Below, piece after piece: positions 1-7,527 of a stretch of 41,720 nucleotides of DNA. The stretch comes from ZC4RG35 sp036375695 (GTDB taxonomy: Bacteria; Actinomycetota; Acidimicrobiia; Spongiisociales; ZC4RG35). The notes beneath the pieces were generated by a model that was given only the letters and a program-made list of their open reading frames with translations, was not told the DNA's origin and did no database searches. How positions within the stretch are numbered: the stretch's first letter is position 1; each line of letters starts with the position of its first letter. The position numbers and the translations under genes were made by a program. Location: NCBI GenBank assembly GCA_036375695.1, contig DASVBU010000010.1, positions 1 through 41,720 on the forward strand, given 5' to 3'.

Positions 1-68
1 GCCGTCACCACAGCTCCTTCGAGCATGAACGGCAGGTTCTGGATCACAGGTGGGAAGTAGAGATCCAA
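1..68 (-). CDS. Amino-acid ABC transporter permease, N-terminal fragment
   Basis: Only about 22 codons lie inside the window; the gene runs off the left edge on the minus strand. The readable peptide includes NLPFMLEGAVVT, which resembles the first segment of His/Glu/Gln-type amino-acid ABC permeases (a 'lPfLLeGalvT' pattern before the first membrane helix). I start it at TTG 68-66 because AGGAGG (77-72) precedes it, although the 3-nt spacing is short; GTG at 92 is the in-frame alternative. It follows the solute-binding protein gene on the same strand, the usual order for this transporter class. Identity rests on a short peptide plus context. Confidence 0.55.
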   Translation of the reverse strand, partial: MDLYFPPVIQNLPFMLEGAVVT

Positions 69-91
69 TGTCCTCCTATCCGATCGGGTCA

Positions 92-108
92 CCTGCCGAT
101 CCGGCAGG
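92..108. other. Small perfect hairpin before the permease start
   Basis: CCTGCCG (92-98) and CGGCAGG (102-108) form a 7-bp stem with a 3-nt loop. It sits between the solute-binding protein gene and the permease start, so it could lower read-through or shield the distal mRNA. Function is inferred. Confidence 0.3.
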
Positions 109-139
109 CATGGTCATGACACATCAGGGTCGAGGCCTT

Positions 140-166
140 GGGGGCGGCCCAGGTCGGACCGCCCCC
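140..166 (-). terminator. GC-rich stem-loop just after the solute-binding protein gene
   Basis: GGGGGCGG (140-147) pairs with CCGCCCCC (159-166), an 8-bp stem with an 11-nt loop, 9 nt beyond the stop of the binding-protein gene. There is no U-tract. In ABC operons such structures often leave binding-protein mRNA more abundant than permease mRNA; that role is inferred. Confidence 0.4.
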
Positions 167-174
167 GGTGAGCC

Positions 175-1044
175 CTACCGGAGAACGGGTCGGTCGATGT
201 TGAACCACTGCTTGTAGAGGCGGTCCAGTTCGCCGTTGTTCTCCATGATGGTGAGCCATGTGTTCACCCAATTGAGCAGATCGGTGTCTTCGTGACGGAC
301 GCCCACTGCGATCGGGAAATATGGCTCGAGCGGATCGCCCTTTATTTCCCAGTCCGGGTTCTCAGCGAGGAAGGCATTAACGCCGTCCAGGCCCTGGGCC
401 ACTGCGTCCGCCTGTCCCTGAGCCGCGGCCAGGAAGGTGTCAGCGGGCGACTCGAACTCCAAGAACTCCGTGCCTTCCGGCGCCGAATTCATCATCAGGG
501 TCGCACTTCCGACGCCTCGCGTGACCGCCACCTTCCTGCCGACCAGGTCGTCCAGGCTGTCGATGCCGCTGTCCTTCTTGGCCGCCCAGACAGACAAGAG
601 AGATCCGTATGGCCGTGAGTAAGCCACCGACAAGGCTCGTTCGGGTGTCATGGCGAACACAGTGATCAACACATCTACGCGACCTGACTGCAGGTAGGGG
701 ATACGGTTCGCCAGCTCTGTCTCAATCAGCTCCAGCTCAACCCCGAGCGCCTCAGCCATGGCCTTGGCGATGTCGATGTCGTAGCCGGCCGGCTCGCGGT
801 TGTCATCCCGGAAGCCCCAATTCGGGAACGTGAGCTGTGTGCCTACACGAAGCACACCTCTGTCGATGATTTCCCGCAGTGTCGAATCTTCACCTAGACC
901 GATCTCAGGCTCAGCCTCGCCACCAGGGGTCGTGCCCGCAGTCGTCGAACTGCCGCCTCCGGAATTGGTGCAAGCACTCATCAGCAGCGTCAATGCGGCA
1001 AGCAAGGCGACCAATACCTTCCACTTACTCGTCCCGCCGTTCAT
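175..1044 (-). CDS. Family 3 (amino-acid type) extracellular solute-binding lipoprotein
   Basis: This 289-residue precursor has a lipoprotein signal: basic start, hydrophobic stretch at residues 10-22 and lipobox ending at Cys25 (MSAC). A Gly/Thr-rich linker follows, then an SBP_bac_3 type II periplasmic-binding fold from about residue 55: 'LRVGTQ', 'GYDIDIAKAMAEALG', 'GRVDVLI', 'MTPERA' and 'YSRPY' are the family landmarks. ATG 1044 follows a strong GAGGAGGAG sequence. It probably delivers an amino acid or small zwitterion to the permease that begins at 68. The upstream GntR gene on the same strand (63-nt gap) is its likely regulator. The substrate cannot be read from sequence. Codon use is less G/C-biased than in most of the window. 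Confidence 0.9.
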   Translation of the reverse strand: MNGGTSKWKVLVALLAALTLLMSACTNSGGGSSTTAGTTPGGEAEPEIGLGEDSTLREIIDRGVLRVGTQLTFPNWGFRDDNREPAGYDIDIAKAMAEALGVELELIETELANRIPYLQSGRVDVLITVFAMTPERALSVAYSRPYGSLLSVWAAKKDSGIDSLDDLVGRKVAVTRGVGSATLMMNSAPEGTEFLEFESPADTFLAAAQGQADAVAQGLDGVNAFLAENPDWEIKGDPLEPYFPIAVGVRHEDTDLLNWVNTWLTIMENNGELDRLYKQWFNIDRPVLR

Positions 1045-1107
1045 TCGCTCCTCCTCAAATGATCCGTCCCGTCAACAAATGGGTGATCGCGTGCTCCGTT
1101 TCCTCCT

Positions 1108-1911
1108 CTACTCCGTCTCAGCTTCGTTAGGGGATCCAGCAGCTGGATAGGCCCGCAGATCGTTCTCGACCCTCACCAGGTGGACCGTCATTGCACGACT
1201 CGCTGCCTCCGAATCTCTCGCACAGATCGCCTCGACCACATCCGTGTGTTCGGAGATGGTCAACGGGGCATTCCGAGGCAACCGGACAGTCCTCTTGCGG
1301 ACACTGTTAGCGAGCCCCGCCAGGCTGGCGCTGACGCTCCGCAGAATGGGGTTGTGCGCCGCAAGGTGGATCAGCTGGTGAAGGCGGGAGTCGTGTTCAA
1401 CCAACTTCAGAGCGTCGCCTTGCGCCTCTATCCCCGCTTTGATCTCGTCCCGGAGCGCATCCAGCTCCTCCGTTGTGGCTCTCTCGGCGGCGAGTGCTGC
1501 CGCAGCGGGCTCGGTGATTCGCCTGACCTCGAAGAGGGAGAACACAGCCGAGTCCTCGATGGCGAGTATCAACTGGAGAGGCTCGGCGAGCAGTTCGGGT
1601 TCCAGCGATGACACATAGGTGCCGTCGCCATGTCGCACCACGACGATATTCATCGCGGCGAGTGCCCTGATCCCCTCTCGAAGGGACGCTCTCGAGATCC
1701 CGAGGCGGTTTGCCAGATCGTGCTCATTCGGGAGGCGTTGACCGGGGCGCAGGTCGCCCTGGGCAATCAGCTTCCTGAGCAGATTCAAAACACTCTCCGA
1801 AGCAGGAGTTCGGGACGGGCCCTGCCCTGACGGTCCGTAAAGCTGATCAAGGCTAATGGTCAGACCTCCGATGTCTGACCAGACGATGCCACAGCAGTCC
1901 GGTGATGTCAA
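1108..1911 (-). CDS. GntR-family regulator, FadR subfamily (FCD domain)
   Basis: An N-terminal winged helix-turn-helix (about residues 38-100; 'LRPGQRLPNEHDLANRLGIS', 'ASLREGIRAL', 'RHGDGTYV') is followed by an all-helical FCD ligand domain. Its metal-site pattern is visible: Asp and His in 'HDSRLHQLI', then His in 'ISEHTD' and in 'MTVHL'. FCD regulators usually bind organic acids or amino acids through this metal. The gene lies upstream of the binding protein and permease on the same strand, so it probably controls that operon. The start is uncertain. TTG 1911 gives 267 residues but has no Shine-Dalgarno, and a 25-bp inverted repeat (1857-1881) falls inside the first 19 codons. A GGAGG at 1869-1865 points to initiation lower down, but the only well-placed in-frame codon there is ATT 1857. 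Confidence 0.85.
   Translation of the reverse strand: MTSPDCCGIVWSDIGGLTISLDQLYGPSGQGPSRTPASESVLNLLRKLIAQGDLRPGQRLPNEHDLANRLGISRASLREGIRALAAMNIVVVRHGDGTYVSSLEPELLAEPLQLILAIEDSAVFSLFEVRRITEPAAAALAAERATTEELDALRDEIKAGIEAQGDALKLVEHDSRLHQLIHLAAHNPILRSVSASLAGLANSVRKRTVRLPRNAPLTISEHTDVVEAICARDSEAASRAMTVHLVRVENDLRAYPAAGSPNEAETE
1857..1881 (-). promoter_or_regulatory. Candidate GntR/FadR operator (perfect inverted repeat)
   Basis: TGGTCAGAC (1857-1865) and GTCTGACCA (1873-1881) are perfect 9-bp arms around a 7-nt spacer. Each arm holds the GTnnnAC core typical of FadR-subfamily operators. On the minus strand TTGACA (1911-1906) lies 17 nt before CATCGT (1888-1883), a possible promoter that would place its transcription start inside the repeat. 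This suits autorepression of the regulator-transporter operon. Confidence 0.6.
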
Positions 1912-2007
1912 CGAGCGCGTTCAATCACAGGTACGGGGATATGCCGTCGACGTCGCTCGAGTGCGTCGATGAGGTCCGTTCCTTCTGGTCGGCTCCGGTC
2001 CAAACGC

Positions 2008-3543
2008 TCAGAGTGCGCCCCACCCCCCGCCACCAGGCGTGAGCACGACCAGACGGTCGCCTGGGCCGACTTCGACGGTGCACTTGCCGGGCAGCCGTTC
2101 CACCGATCCGTCCGCCCGGTGCAGCCAGTCCTCGCCGGTCGATCCCGGACCGCCCCCCGCGAGACCCCAGGGGGCGTGGCGTCTCCGCTCGCCCATCAGC
2201 GACAGGGTGGCTGCGGTCTCGAAGACGATCTCACGGCGGATGCCGTCGCCACCACGGAACATCCCGTCACCGCCGCTTCCCCGGCGGAGCGTGTAGGCGA
2301 CGACCCGGAACGGATAGTGGGTGTGGAGCGCCTCGATCGGCGTGTTCTGGGTGTTGGTCATCCCGGTGTGGAGCCCGGACTGCCCGTCGGCCCACGGCCG
2401 GGCGCCCTGGCCGCCGGCCACCGTCTCGTAGTAGGCGAACTCCTCGTTGCCGATGAGGACGTTGTTCATGGTCCCCTGGGAGGCAGCCGGGACCCGGTCG
2501 GGTGCGGCCCGGGCGAGGGCGCCCAGCACCACGTCGGCGATGCGCTGGCTGGTCTCGACGTTCCCGGCCGCCACCGCCGCGGGGAACCGGGCGTTGACGA
2601 GCGTGCCCTCCGGGGCGATGAGGTCGATCGGCCGGTAGCTGCCGCCGTTGGGCGGGATGGCTGGATCGGCGGCGACCCTCACCGCGTAGTAGAGACACGA
2701 CCTGGTGACGGCCTCGACGGCGTTGAAGTTGGCCTCCACCTGGGGGTCGGTGCCGGTGAAGTCGGCGATCAGAGTGTCGCCGTCGATGGTTACCGTCACC
2801 TCGATGGCGACGTCGCGGTCGCCGTGCTCCATGTTGTCACGGAAGCTCCACGATCCGTCGGGTAGCGCCGCCAGCGCCGCACTCATCCTCCGCTCCCCGT
2901 AATCGAGAAGGGCGTCGGAAACGGCGAGAAACCGATCGATCCCCTCCGACTCGATGAGCTCGGTGAGACGCCGGGCGGCGACGGCGTTGGCCCCCATCTG
3001 GGCGTCGAGGTCACCGCGTCGCTCCCAGGGCGTTCGGGACGCCCCCACGAAGGGCTCGAGGAACGCGGGGAGCCAGCGGTCGTCGGCGACGCACTGCATC
3101 GGGGGCACCCTGTGGCCTTCCTGGTCGACGGTCGTGGCGTGTGCGGGCATCGAGCCGGGCGCCTCGCCCCCGACGTCGGCGTGATGGGCCCGGTTGGCGA
3201 CCCAGGCGACGTGCCTCCCCCGGACGAACACGGGCGCCACGAGTGTGAGGTCGTTGAGATGGGTACCACCGGCGAAGGGGTCGTTGACGGCATATTGGGC
3301 GCCGGGCACCGGGTCGAAGCGGGCGAGACAGGCCTTCACCGATTCCGGCATCGACCCGAGATGGACCGGGATGTGCTCGGCCTGGGCCAGCATCTCCCCC
3401 GAGGCGGTGAAGACGGCAGCCGAGCAGTCGGCCCGCTCCTTGATGTTCGGCGAGAGAGAGGTGCGCCGGAGCACACCGCCCATCTCCGTGGCGATGGCGG
3501 CGAAGCGGTGCCGGGCGACCTCGAGGGTGACCGCGTCGATCAT
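2008..3543 (-). CDS. hyuB: Hydantoinase B/oxoprolinase family protein
   Basis: A 511-residue HyuB-type subunit. Landmarks are the N-terminal 'VARHRFAAIATEMGGVLRRTSLSPNIKER', cut here to its family pattern of an early Arg/His-rich helix, the central 'NDPFAGGTHLNDL' motif and the Gly-rich tail 'TPGGGGWG'. The family works with HyuA in ATP-dependent opening of hydantoins or 5-oxoproline; related pairs act in acetone carboxylation. ATG 3543 overlaps the TGA of the upstream AlkD-like gene by 4 nt (ATGA), so translation is likely coupled. The HyuA partner is not adjacent: it lies at 5379-7253, beyond the AlkD gene and an opposing thioesterase. Substrate unknown; cytosolic. Confidence 0.88.
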   Translation of the reverse strand: MIDAVTLEVARHRFAAIATEMGGVLRRTSLSPNIKERADCSAAVFTASGEMLAQAEHIPVHLGSMPESVKACLARFDPVPGAQYAVNDPFAGGTHLNDLTLVAPVFVRGRHVAWVANRAHHADVGGEAPGSMPAHATTVDQEGHRVPPMQCVADDRWLPAFLEPFVGASRTPWERRGDLDAQMGANAVAARRLTELIESEGIDRFLAVSDALLDYGERRMSAALAALPDGSWSFRDNMEHGDRDVAIEVTVTIDGDTLIADFTGTDPQVEANFNAVEAVTRSCLYYAVRVAADPAIPPNGGSYRPIDLIAPEGTLVNARFPAAVAAGNVETSQRIADVVLGALARAAPDRVPAASQGTMNNVLIGNEEFAYYETVAGGQGARPWADGQSGLHTGMTNTQNTPIEALHTHYPFRVVAYTLRRGSGGDGMFRGGDGIRREIVFETAATLSLMGERRRHAPWGLAGGGPGSTGEDWLHRADGSVERLPGKCTVEVGPGDRLVVLTPGGGGWGAL

Positions 3544-4241
3544 GACTCCACCAGGTGCCCGATGTGCTTGGTGGCCTCCCGATAGGAGAGGCTGGACAAC
3601 TCGTCCCGGTACTTCGTCACGAACCCGGCGACGGCCCCCGGATCGGTCTTGGCGTATTCCCGCAGCGCCCAGCCGATGGCCTTGCGTATGAAGAACTCCC
3701 TTTCGGCCATCCTCCGCCGGCAGAAGTCGAAGAGACGGTCGGCGTCGGTGGCGTCCTTGGCCCCGATCTGACAGAGCAGCGCCGATCTACGAAGCCACAT
3801 GTCGGGAGCGTCGACCCAACGATCGACTTCGGGCCAGGTCTCGGCCGGATGGTCGACGACCAGATGCCGGACGAGATGGGTGGCGATCTCATCGACCAGG
3901 TCCCACCAGGCTCCTTCGACGATGAGCCGGCGATAGAGCGGAAGCGACTCGGGCACCACGAACCTGCGATGCGCCCGGGCCACTCCGAGGGCGATGTACT
4001 TCTCCTCCCGGTGAGGCAGCCCCCAGAGCGCGAGGACCAGCCCTTCGTACTCACCCTGGTCGGCCGGTGGCCAGGTGCGGACGATGTGTCTCACGATCGG
4101 GACCCGCCCCGACTTCTGCACGCCATAGAACGGCATCGAGGTCTTCATGTATGCCTGCATCCCGGCGGCCCTGTCGGGATCGGCCGCGGCCGACAATGCC
4201 TCTCGCACATACCGGACCGCGGGCTCGGGGAAACGGGACAT
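3540..4241 (-). CDS. DNA alkylation repair protein, AlkD-like
   Basis: A 233-residue protein of the DNA alkylation repair (AlkD/AlkC HEAT-like repeat) family, full length for that family. Visible features are 'MPFYGVQKSGRVPIVR', repeated helical pairs rich in Trp/Arg, 'WWDLVDEIATHLV', 'WLRRSALLCQIG' and 'EFFIRKAIGWALREYAK', the pattern of AlkD repeats around the DNA groove. Family members excise bulky or cationic alkylated bases such as N3- and N7-alkylpurines without base flipping. ATG 4241 has no Shine-Dalgarno; TACCCT (4255-4250) stands 8 nt upstream, suggesting a leaderless transcript. Its stop overlaps the start of hyuB, so the two are probably one transcript, an unexpected pairing. Confidence 0.85.
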   Translation of the reverse strand: MSRFPEPAVRYVREALSAAADPDRAAGMQAYMKTSMPFYGVQKSGRVPIVRHIVRTWPPADQGEYEGLVLALWGLPHREEKYIALGVARAHRRFVVPESLPLYRRLIVEGAWWDLVDEIATHLVRHLVVDHPAETWPEVDRWVDAPDMWLRRSALLCQIGAKDATDADRLFDFCRRRMAEREFFIRKAIGWALREYAKTDPGAVAGFVTKYRDELSSLSYREATKHIGHLVES

Positions 4242-4301
4242 CGGCCCGGAGGGTAAACGTCGTCGCCGGCCGGGCATCCGGGCAGGTAGGGTCGGTCGGC
4301 G
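4242..4301. promoter_or_regulatory. Divergent promoter region, AlkD-like gene / thioesterase
   Basis: Sixty bases separate two opposing start codons. Minus: TACCCT at 4255-4250, 8 nt before ATG 4241. Plus: TAGGGT at 4287-4292, 9 nt before TTG 4302. Neither gene has a clear Shine-Dalgarno. Confidence 0.5.
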
Positions 4302-5378
4302 TTGCCGTCTGAATCCATCGTCGACGAGCCGGTCCGGGGCGCAATCGGGGACCCACGAGGCCTGCAGCTGCCCGGTCTGGAGGCAGCTCGTCGGTACGTG
4401 AGGGGGGAACTGCCGCTGGGACCGATCCACCGTCTCACAGGCCTGCGCCCCACCGACGCCGGTCCCGGACGCTGCACCTTCTCCATGCCGGTCACGCGCT
4501 GGCTGGAGGACGGTTTCGGCGTCGTCTGGGCAGGTGTGTTCGCCCTCCTCGCCGATGCGCCACTCGGTCTCGCCATCTGGACCGGGCTGCCGGCCGGGAA
4601 GATGGTCACCACCTCGGAGCTGAACATGTCGTTCGTCCGACCGATCACCAGGGAGACCGGGAACATCGTCGGCCGGGCGACGAGTGTCCATCAGGGGAGC
4701 CAGGTCGGCCTGGCGGCCGTCGAGGTCTCCGACCGCAACGGCCGTCTCATGGCCTACGGGACGACGCGTTGTCTCATCGTCGATGCGCCGGTCGACCTGG
4801 CGGCAGAGTACCCGGAGCCGGACACCGGGCCCGACGAGCCGGTGGACCCGTACCTGAGGGAGCCGCCGGGCGACGCGTACTTCGATCTGGAGACGATCGT
4901 CAAGGGAGCCCCGACGGACGTGCTGACGAGGGTCTTCGGTGGAGAGGTCAGACCGAACATCTGGCGTCTGCTCCCGCTGTCGGGCGAGCTCGAGGGCCCT
5001 GGGTCGGTGAGAGCCACCTTCCCGACGACACCCTGGTTCTCGGCAGGCGCGCCGTTCCTCTACGGCGGGCTGCTGGCGCTGTTCGCCGAGTCCGCCACCG
5101 GCTCCGCCATCTACTCGACGGTCGACCCGGGCGAGGTGTTCGCCACCCTGGACCTGAACATCCGGTTCACCCGGCCCGTGCCGATAGGCAGCGGCGACAT
5201 AACCTTGAGGGGTCAGGTCCAGCACGTGGGCCGGAGGCTCCGGGTCGCCTCGGCCGACCTGTTCAACGCCGAGGGCAAGCGGGTGGCCATGGCCACCTCG
5301 TCGGCGCTGGTGGTGCCCGATGGGGTGCAGCAGTTGATGCGCGGGGTCCCACCGGAGGAGATCCTCGGGATCCGCTGA
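4302..5378 (+). CDS. Tandem-hotdog acyl-CoA thioesterase-like protein
   Basis: A 358-residue protein with two PaaI/4HBT-like hotdog domains, about residues 45-160 and 225-345. Each shows a short strand pattern, a helix ('VVWAGVFALLADAPLGLAI'; 'LYGGLLALFAESATGSAIY'), then 'ELNMSFVRPI' or 'LNIRFTRPV', the hotdog strand leading into the core. Such proteins hydrolyse acyl-CoA thioesters or bind acyl-CoA. Start is a TTG at 4302; the in-frame GTG near 4398 would cut into the segment before domain 1. Its TGA (5376-5378) directly abuts the stop of the convergent hyuA, leaving no room for a terminator. It separates the hyuA and hyuB genes. Substrate unknown. Confidence 0.78.
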   Translation: MPSESIVDEPVRGAIGDPRGLQLPGLEAARRYVRGELPLGPIHRLTGLRPTDAGPGRCTFSMPVTRWLEDGFGVVWAGVFALLADAPLGLAIWTGLPAGKMVTTSELNMSFVRPITRETGNIVGRATSVHQGSQVGLAAVEVSDRNGRLMAYGTTRCLIVDAPVDLAAEYPEPDTGPDEPVDPYLREPPGDAYFDLETIVKGAPTDVLTRVFGGEVRPNIWRLLPLSGELEGPGSVRATFPTTPWFSAGAPFLYGGLLALFAESATGSAIYSTVDPGEVFATLDLNIRFTRPVPIGSGDITLRGQVQHVGRRLRVASADLFNAEGKRVAMATSSALVVPDGVQQLMRGVPPEEILGIR

Positions 5379-7253
5379 TCAGGCCTCGGTGATCTCCAGG
5401 CTCCCGTCGTCGAGGACGACGAGACGATGACCCGCCTCGACCCGCACCGCAGACGACTCCTCCACCACCGTCGCCGGGCCGGTGATCTCGAACCCTGCCG
5501 GCAGAGTGGCCCGCTCCCAGACCCCTTCCCTGCCCCACGGCTCCGCACCGGAAGGCCCGGCGGCGACCGAGTCCCAGCGGAGCGGAGCATCACCCAGGGC
5601 GGCGGCACGCAGCGTGACCAACTCGAACTGCTCGCCGGGGCGGACGAACCCGAAGTGACGACGATGGGCCTCCTCGAAGCTCGTCCGGATCGCATCCCAG
5701 ACCGGCTCCGCCGGCACCTCGAGCTCGTGGGACTGACCCCGATAGCGGCAGTCGAAGGTGACCGTGACCGATGCCGGCTCCCCGCCGAACACCTCGCGGA
5801 AGCGACGGCCGACCTCCTCGCGCCGGGCCGCCACCTCGCCGGCGAGCCGCGGGTCGGCCTCGGGGAGCATCACGGTCCGGGCGTCGTCGACCCTTGGCGG
5901 CGACAGGAGAAGGCCGACCGCGGAGAAGACCCCGGAGAACGGCGGCACCAGCACCTTGGGGATGCCCAATCGGCGGGCGAGCCGCCCGGCGTGCAGGCCG
6001 CCGGCGCCACCGAAGGCGACCAGCACCGCCTCCCGGGGATCTGCTCCCTCCTCCACCGACACCGCCCGCAGGGCGTGCTCCATGTGGCTGTCCACCACCT
6101 CGAGCATGCCCGCCGCACAGGCCTCGGCGGTCAGCGAAGCCTCGGCGCCGAGCACCGACAGCGCCTCTCGCGCCGCGGGCAGATCGAGCCGGAGTTTCCC
6201 GCCCAGTGCCAGGTCGGCGGGGATGTGACCGGCGATGAGGTTGGCATCGGTGACCGTGGGCTCGGTGCCCCCCCGCCCATACGCGGCGGGCCCGGGATCG
6301 GCCCCGGCCGAGTGCGGCCCGACCCGGAGGGCGCCGCCGCGGTCGAGCCAGCCGATGCTGCCACCACCGGCGCCGATGGTCCGCACCGGGATCGACGGGA
6401 CCCGGGCGACGCGCCCCGCCACCCGGTGCCCGGACCCGGTGGCCGGAACACCTCCCGAGATGCGGCACACGTCGGTCGAGGTGCCACCCATGTCGAACGA
6501 GATCACCTCCCGGTGTCCGTGATGCGCCCCCAGCGCCGCGGCGGCGACCACGCCTCCTGCCGGCCCCGACAGGACGAGCTGGACCGCCTGCGCCGAGGCC
6601 TGGTCGAAAGGAAGCAGTCCGCCCGCCGAGGTCATCACCAGGGCCCGTGCCACGGGCAGGGCCGCGCCGAGCCGCGACAGGTACCCGGCGACGGCCGGGG
6701 TCAGGTATGCGGACAACACGGCGGTGGCGATCCGCTCGTACTCGCGGAACTCCGGCGAGATCGCCGTGGCCGCGATGGTGGGCACACCCGAGGCCGTCTC
6801 CAGGGCCGATGCCAGATCCGCCTCGCGATCGGGATCGAGATACGCCTCGACCCGACCCAGCACCGCCACATCGACACCGAGCCCGGACAGGGCCGCCGCC
6901 GTGTCAGATACGTCCTGGAGCGAGACCCGCGACACCCGGTCCACCAGAGGCGAGGGACGGTCGACCGCCGGGTCGTAGAGCGACGGCCGGTCCTGGCGGG
7001 CGATCTCGACCAGATCTTCGAAGCCGGGATCGGTGACCAGTGCCACCCGTGCGCCCTTCCCCTCGAGCAGGGCGTTGGTGGCGACGGTGGTCCCGTGGAG
7101 AAAGACGTCGTCGTCCCGCCACACCACCGCCGAGGACACCGCGATCGACGGGTCCGCCGGCGTGGTCGGCACCTTGAAGCCGGTCACCGCCCCGGCGTCG
7201 TAGACCGCGACATCGGTGAAGGTGCCCCCGACGTCGACCCCGACCAGCCGCAC
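5379..7253 (-). CDS. hyuA: Hydantoinase A/oxoprolinase family protein
   Basis: A 624-residue HyuA subunit with an ASKHA-type ATPase fold: N-terminal phosphate loop 'GVDVGGTFTDV', 'ATNALLEGKGARVALVTD', 'LSGPAGGV', 'SFDMGGTSTDV', 'GAGGGSI' and 'VAFGGAGGLHA'. The C-terminal segment (about 480-610) matches the HyuA C-terminal domain. It should phosphorylate or activate a cyclic amide such as a hydantoin or 5-oxoproline, with HyuB (2008-3543). GTG 7253 begins the ATPase motif immediately; GAGGG 9 nt upstream is a weak ribosome site. Its start is only 19 bp from the divergent start of the Nfu-domain gene. Confidence 0.88.
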   Translation of the reverse strand: MRLVGVDVGGTFTDVAVYDAGAVTGFKVPTTPADPSIAVSSAVVWRDDDVFLHGTTVATNALLEGKGARVALVTDPGFEDLVEIARQDRPSLYDPAVDRPSPLVDRVSRVSLQDVSDTAAALSGLGVDVAVLGRVEAYLDPDREADLASALETASGVPTIAATAISPEFREYERIATAVLSAYLTPAVAGYLSRLGAALPVARALVMTSAGGLLPFDQASAQAVQLVLSGPAGGVVAAAALGAHHGHREVISFDMGGTSTDVCRISGGVPATGSGHRVAGRVARVPSIPVRTIGAGGGSIGWLDRGGALRVGPHSAGADPGPAAYGRGGTEPTVTDANLIAGHIPADLALGGKLRLDLPAAREALSVLGAEASLTAEACAAGMLEVVDSHMEHALRAVSVEEGADPREAVLVAFGGAGGLHAGRLARRLGIPKVLVPPFSGVFSAVGLLLSPPRVDDARTVMLPEADPRLAGEVAARREEVGRRFREVFGGEPASVTVTFDCRYRGQSHELEVPAEPVWDAIRTSFEEAHRRHFGFVRPGEQFELVTLRAAALGDAPLRWDSVAAGPSGAEPWGREGVWERATLPAGFEITGPATVVEESSAVRVEAGHRLVVLDDGSLEITEA

Positions 7254-7272
7254 CCGGGGTTACCCTCGCCCC
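7254..7272. promoter_or_regulatory. 19-bp divergent spacer with an overlapping -10 box
   Basis: The start codons of hyuA (-) and the Nfu-domain gene (+) are 19 bp apart. TACCCT (7261-7266) lies 6 nt before ATG 7273, fitting a leaderless plus-strand transcript. Any upstream promoter elements for either gene must lie inside the other gene's coding sequence. Confidence 0.45.
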
Positions 7273-7527
7273 ATGCCCGTGGTGCCCACACCGTCACCGA
7301 ACCCCAATGCGATGAAGTTCGTCGTCGGCACGCCCGTGGGTGGCCCGGCGACCGTGAAGCCCGGCTCGGACGCGGAAGGGTTCGCGGCCGAGATCGCCGG
7401 GCTGGACGGTGTGAGCAGCGTCTTCTTCACGGCCGACTTCGTGACGGTCACCAAAGATCCCTCCATCGGATGGGACGACCTCGTCCCCGAGGTGGTGGCG
7501 ATCCTAGAACGGGAGTTCTCCGCCTAG
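7273..7527 (+). CDS. NifU N-terminal domain (Nfu_N) protein
   Basis: An 84-residue protein matching the NifU/Nfu N-terminal domain: 'TPSPNPNAMKFVVGTPV', 'FAAEIAGLDGVSSVFF', 'DFVTVTKDPSIGWDDL'. In larger scaffold proteins this domain precedes the CxxC Fe-S domain; here it stands alone with no cysteine, a known free-standing form. A role near Fe-S assembly is family inference only. ATG 7273 is chosen because TACCCT is 6 nt upstream and the conserved sequence begins a few residues later; an in-frame ATG at 7216 would lie inside hyuA. Its TAG overlaps the stop of the convergent gene. Confidence 0.85.
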   Translation: MPVVPTPSPNPNAMKFVVGTPVGGPATVKPGSDAEGFAAEIAGLDGVSSVFFTADFVTVTKDPSIGWDDLVPEVVAILEREFSA

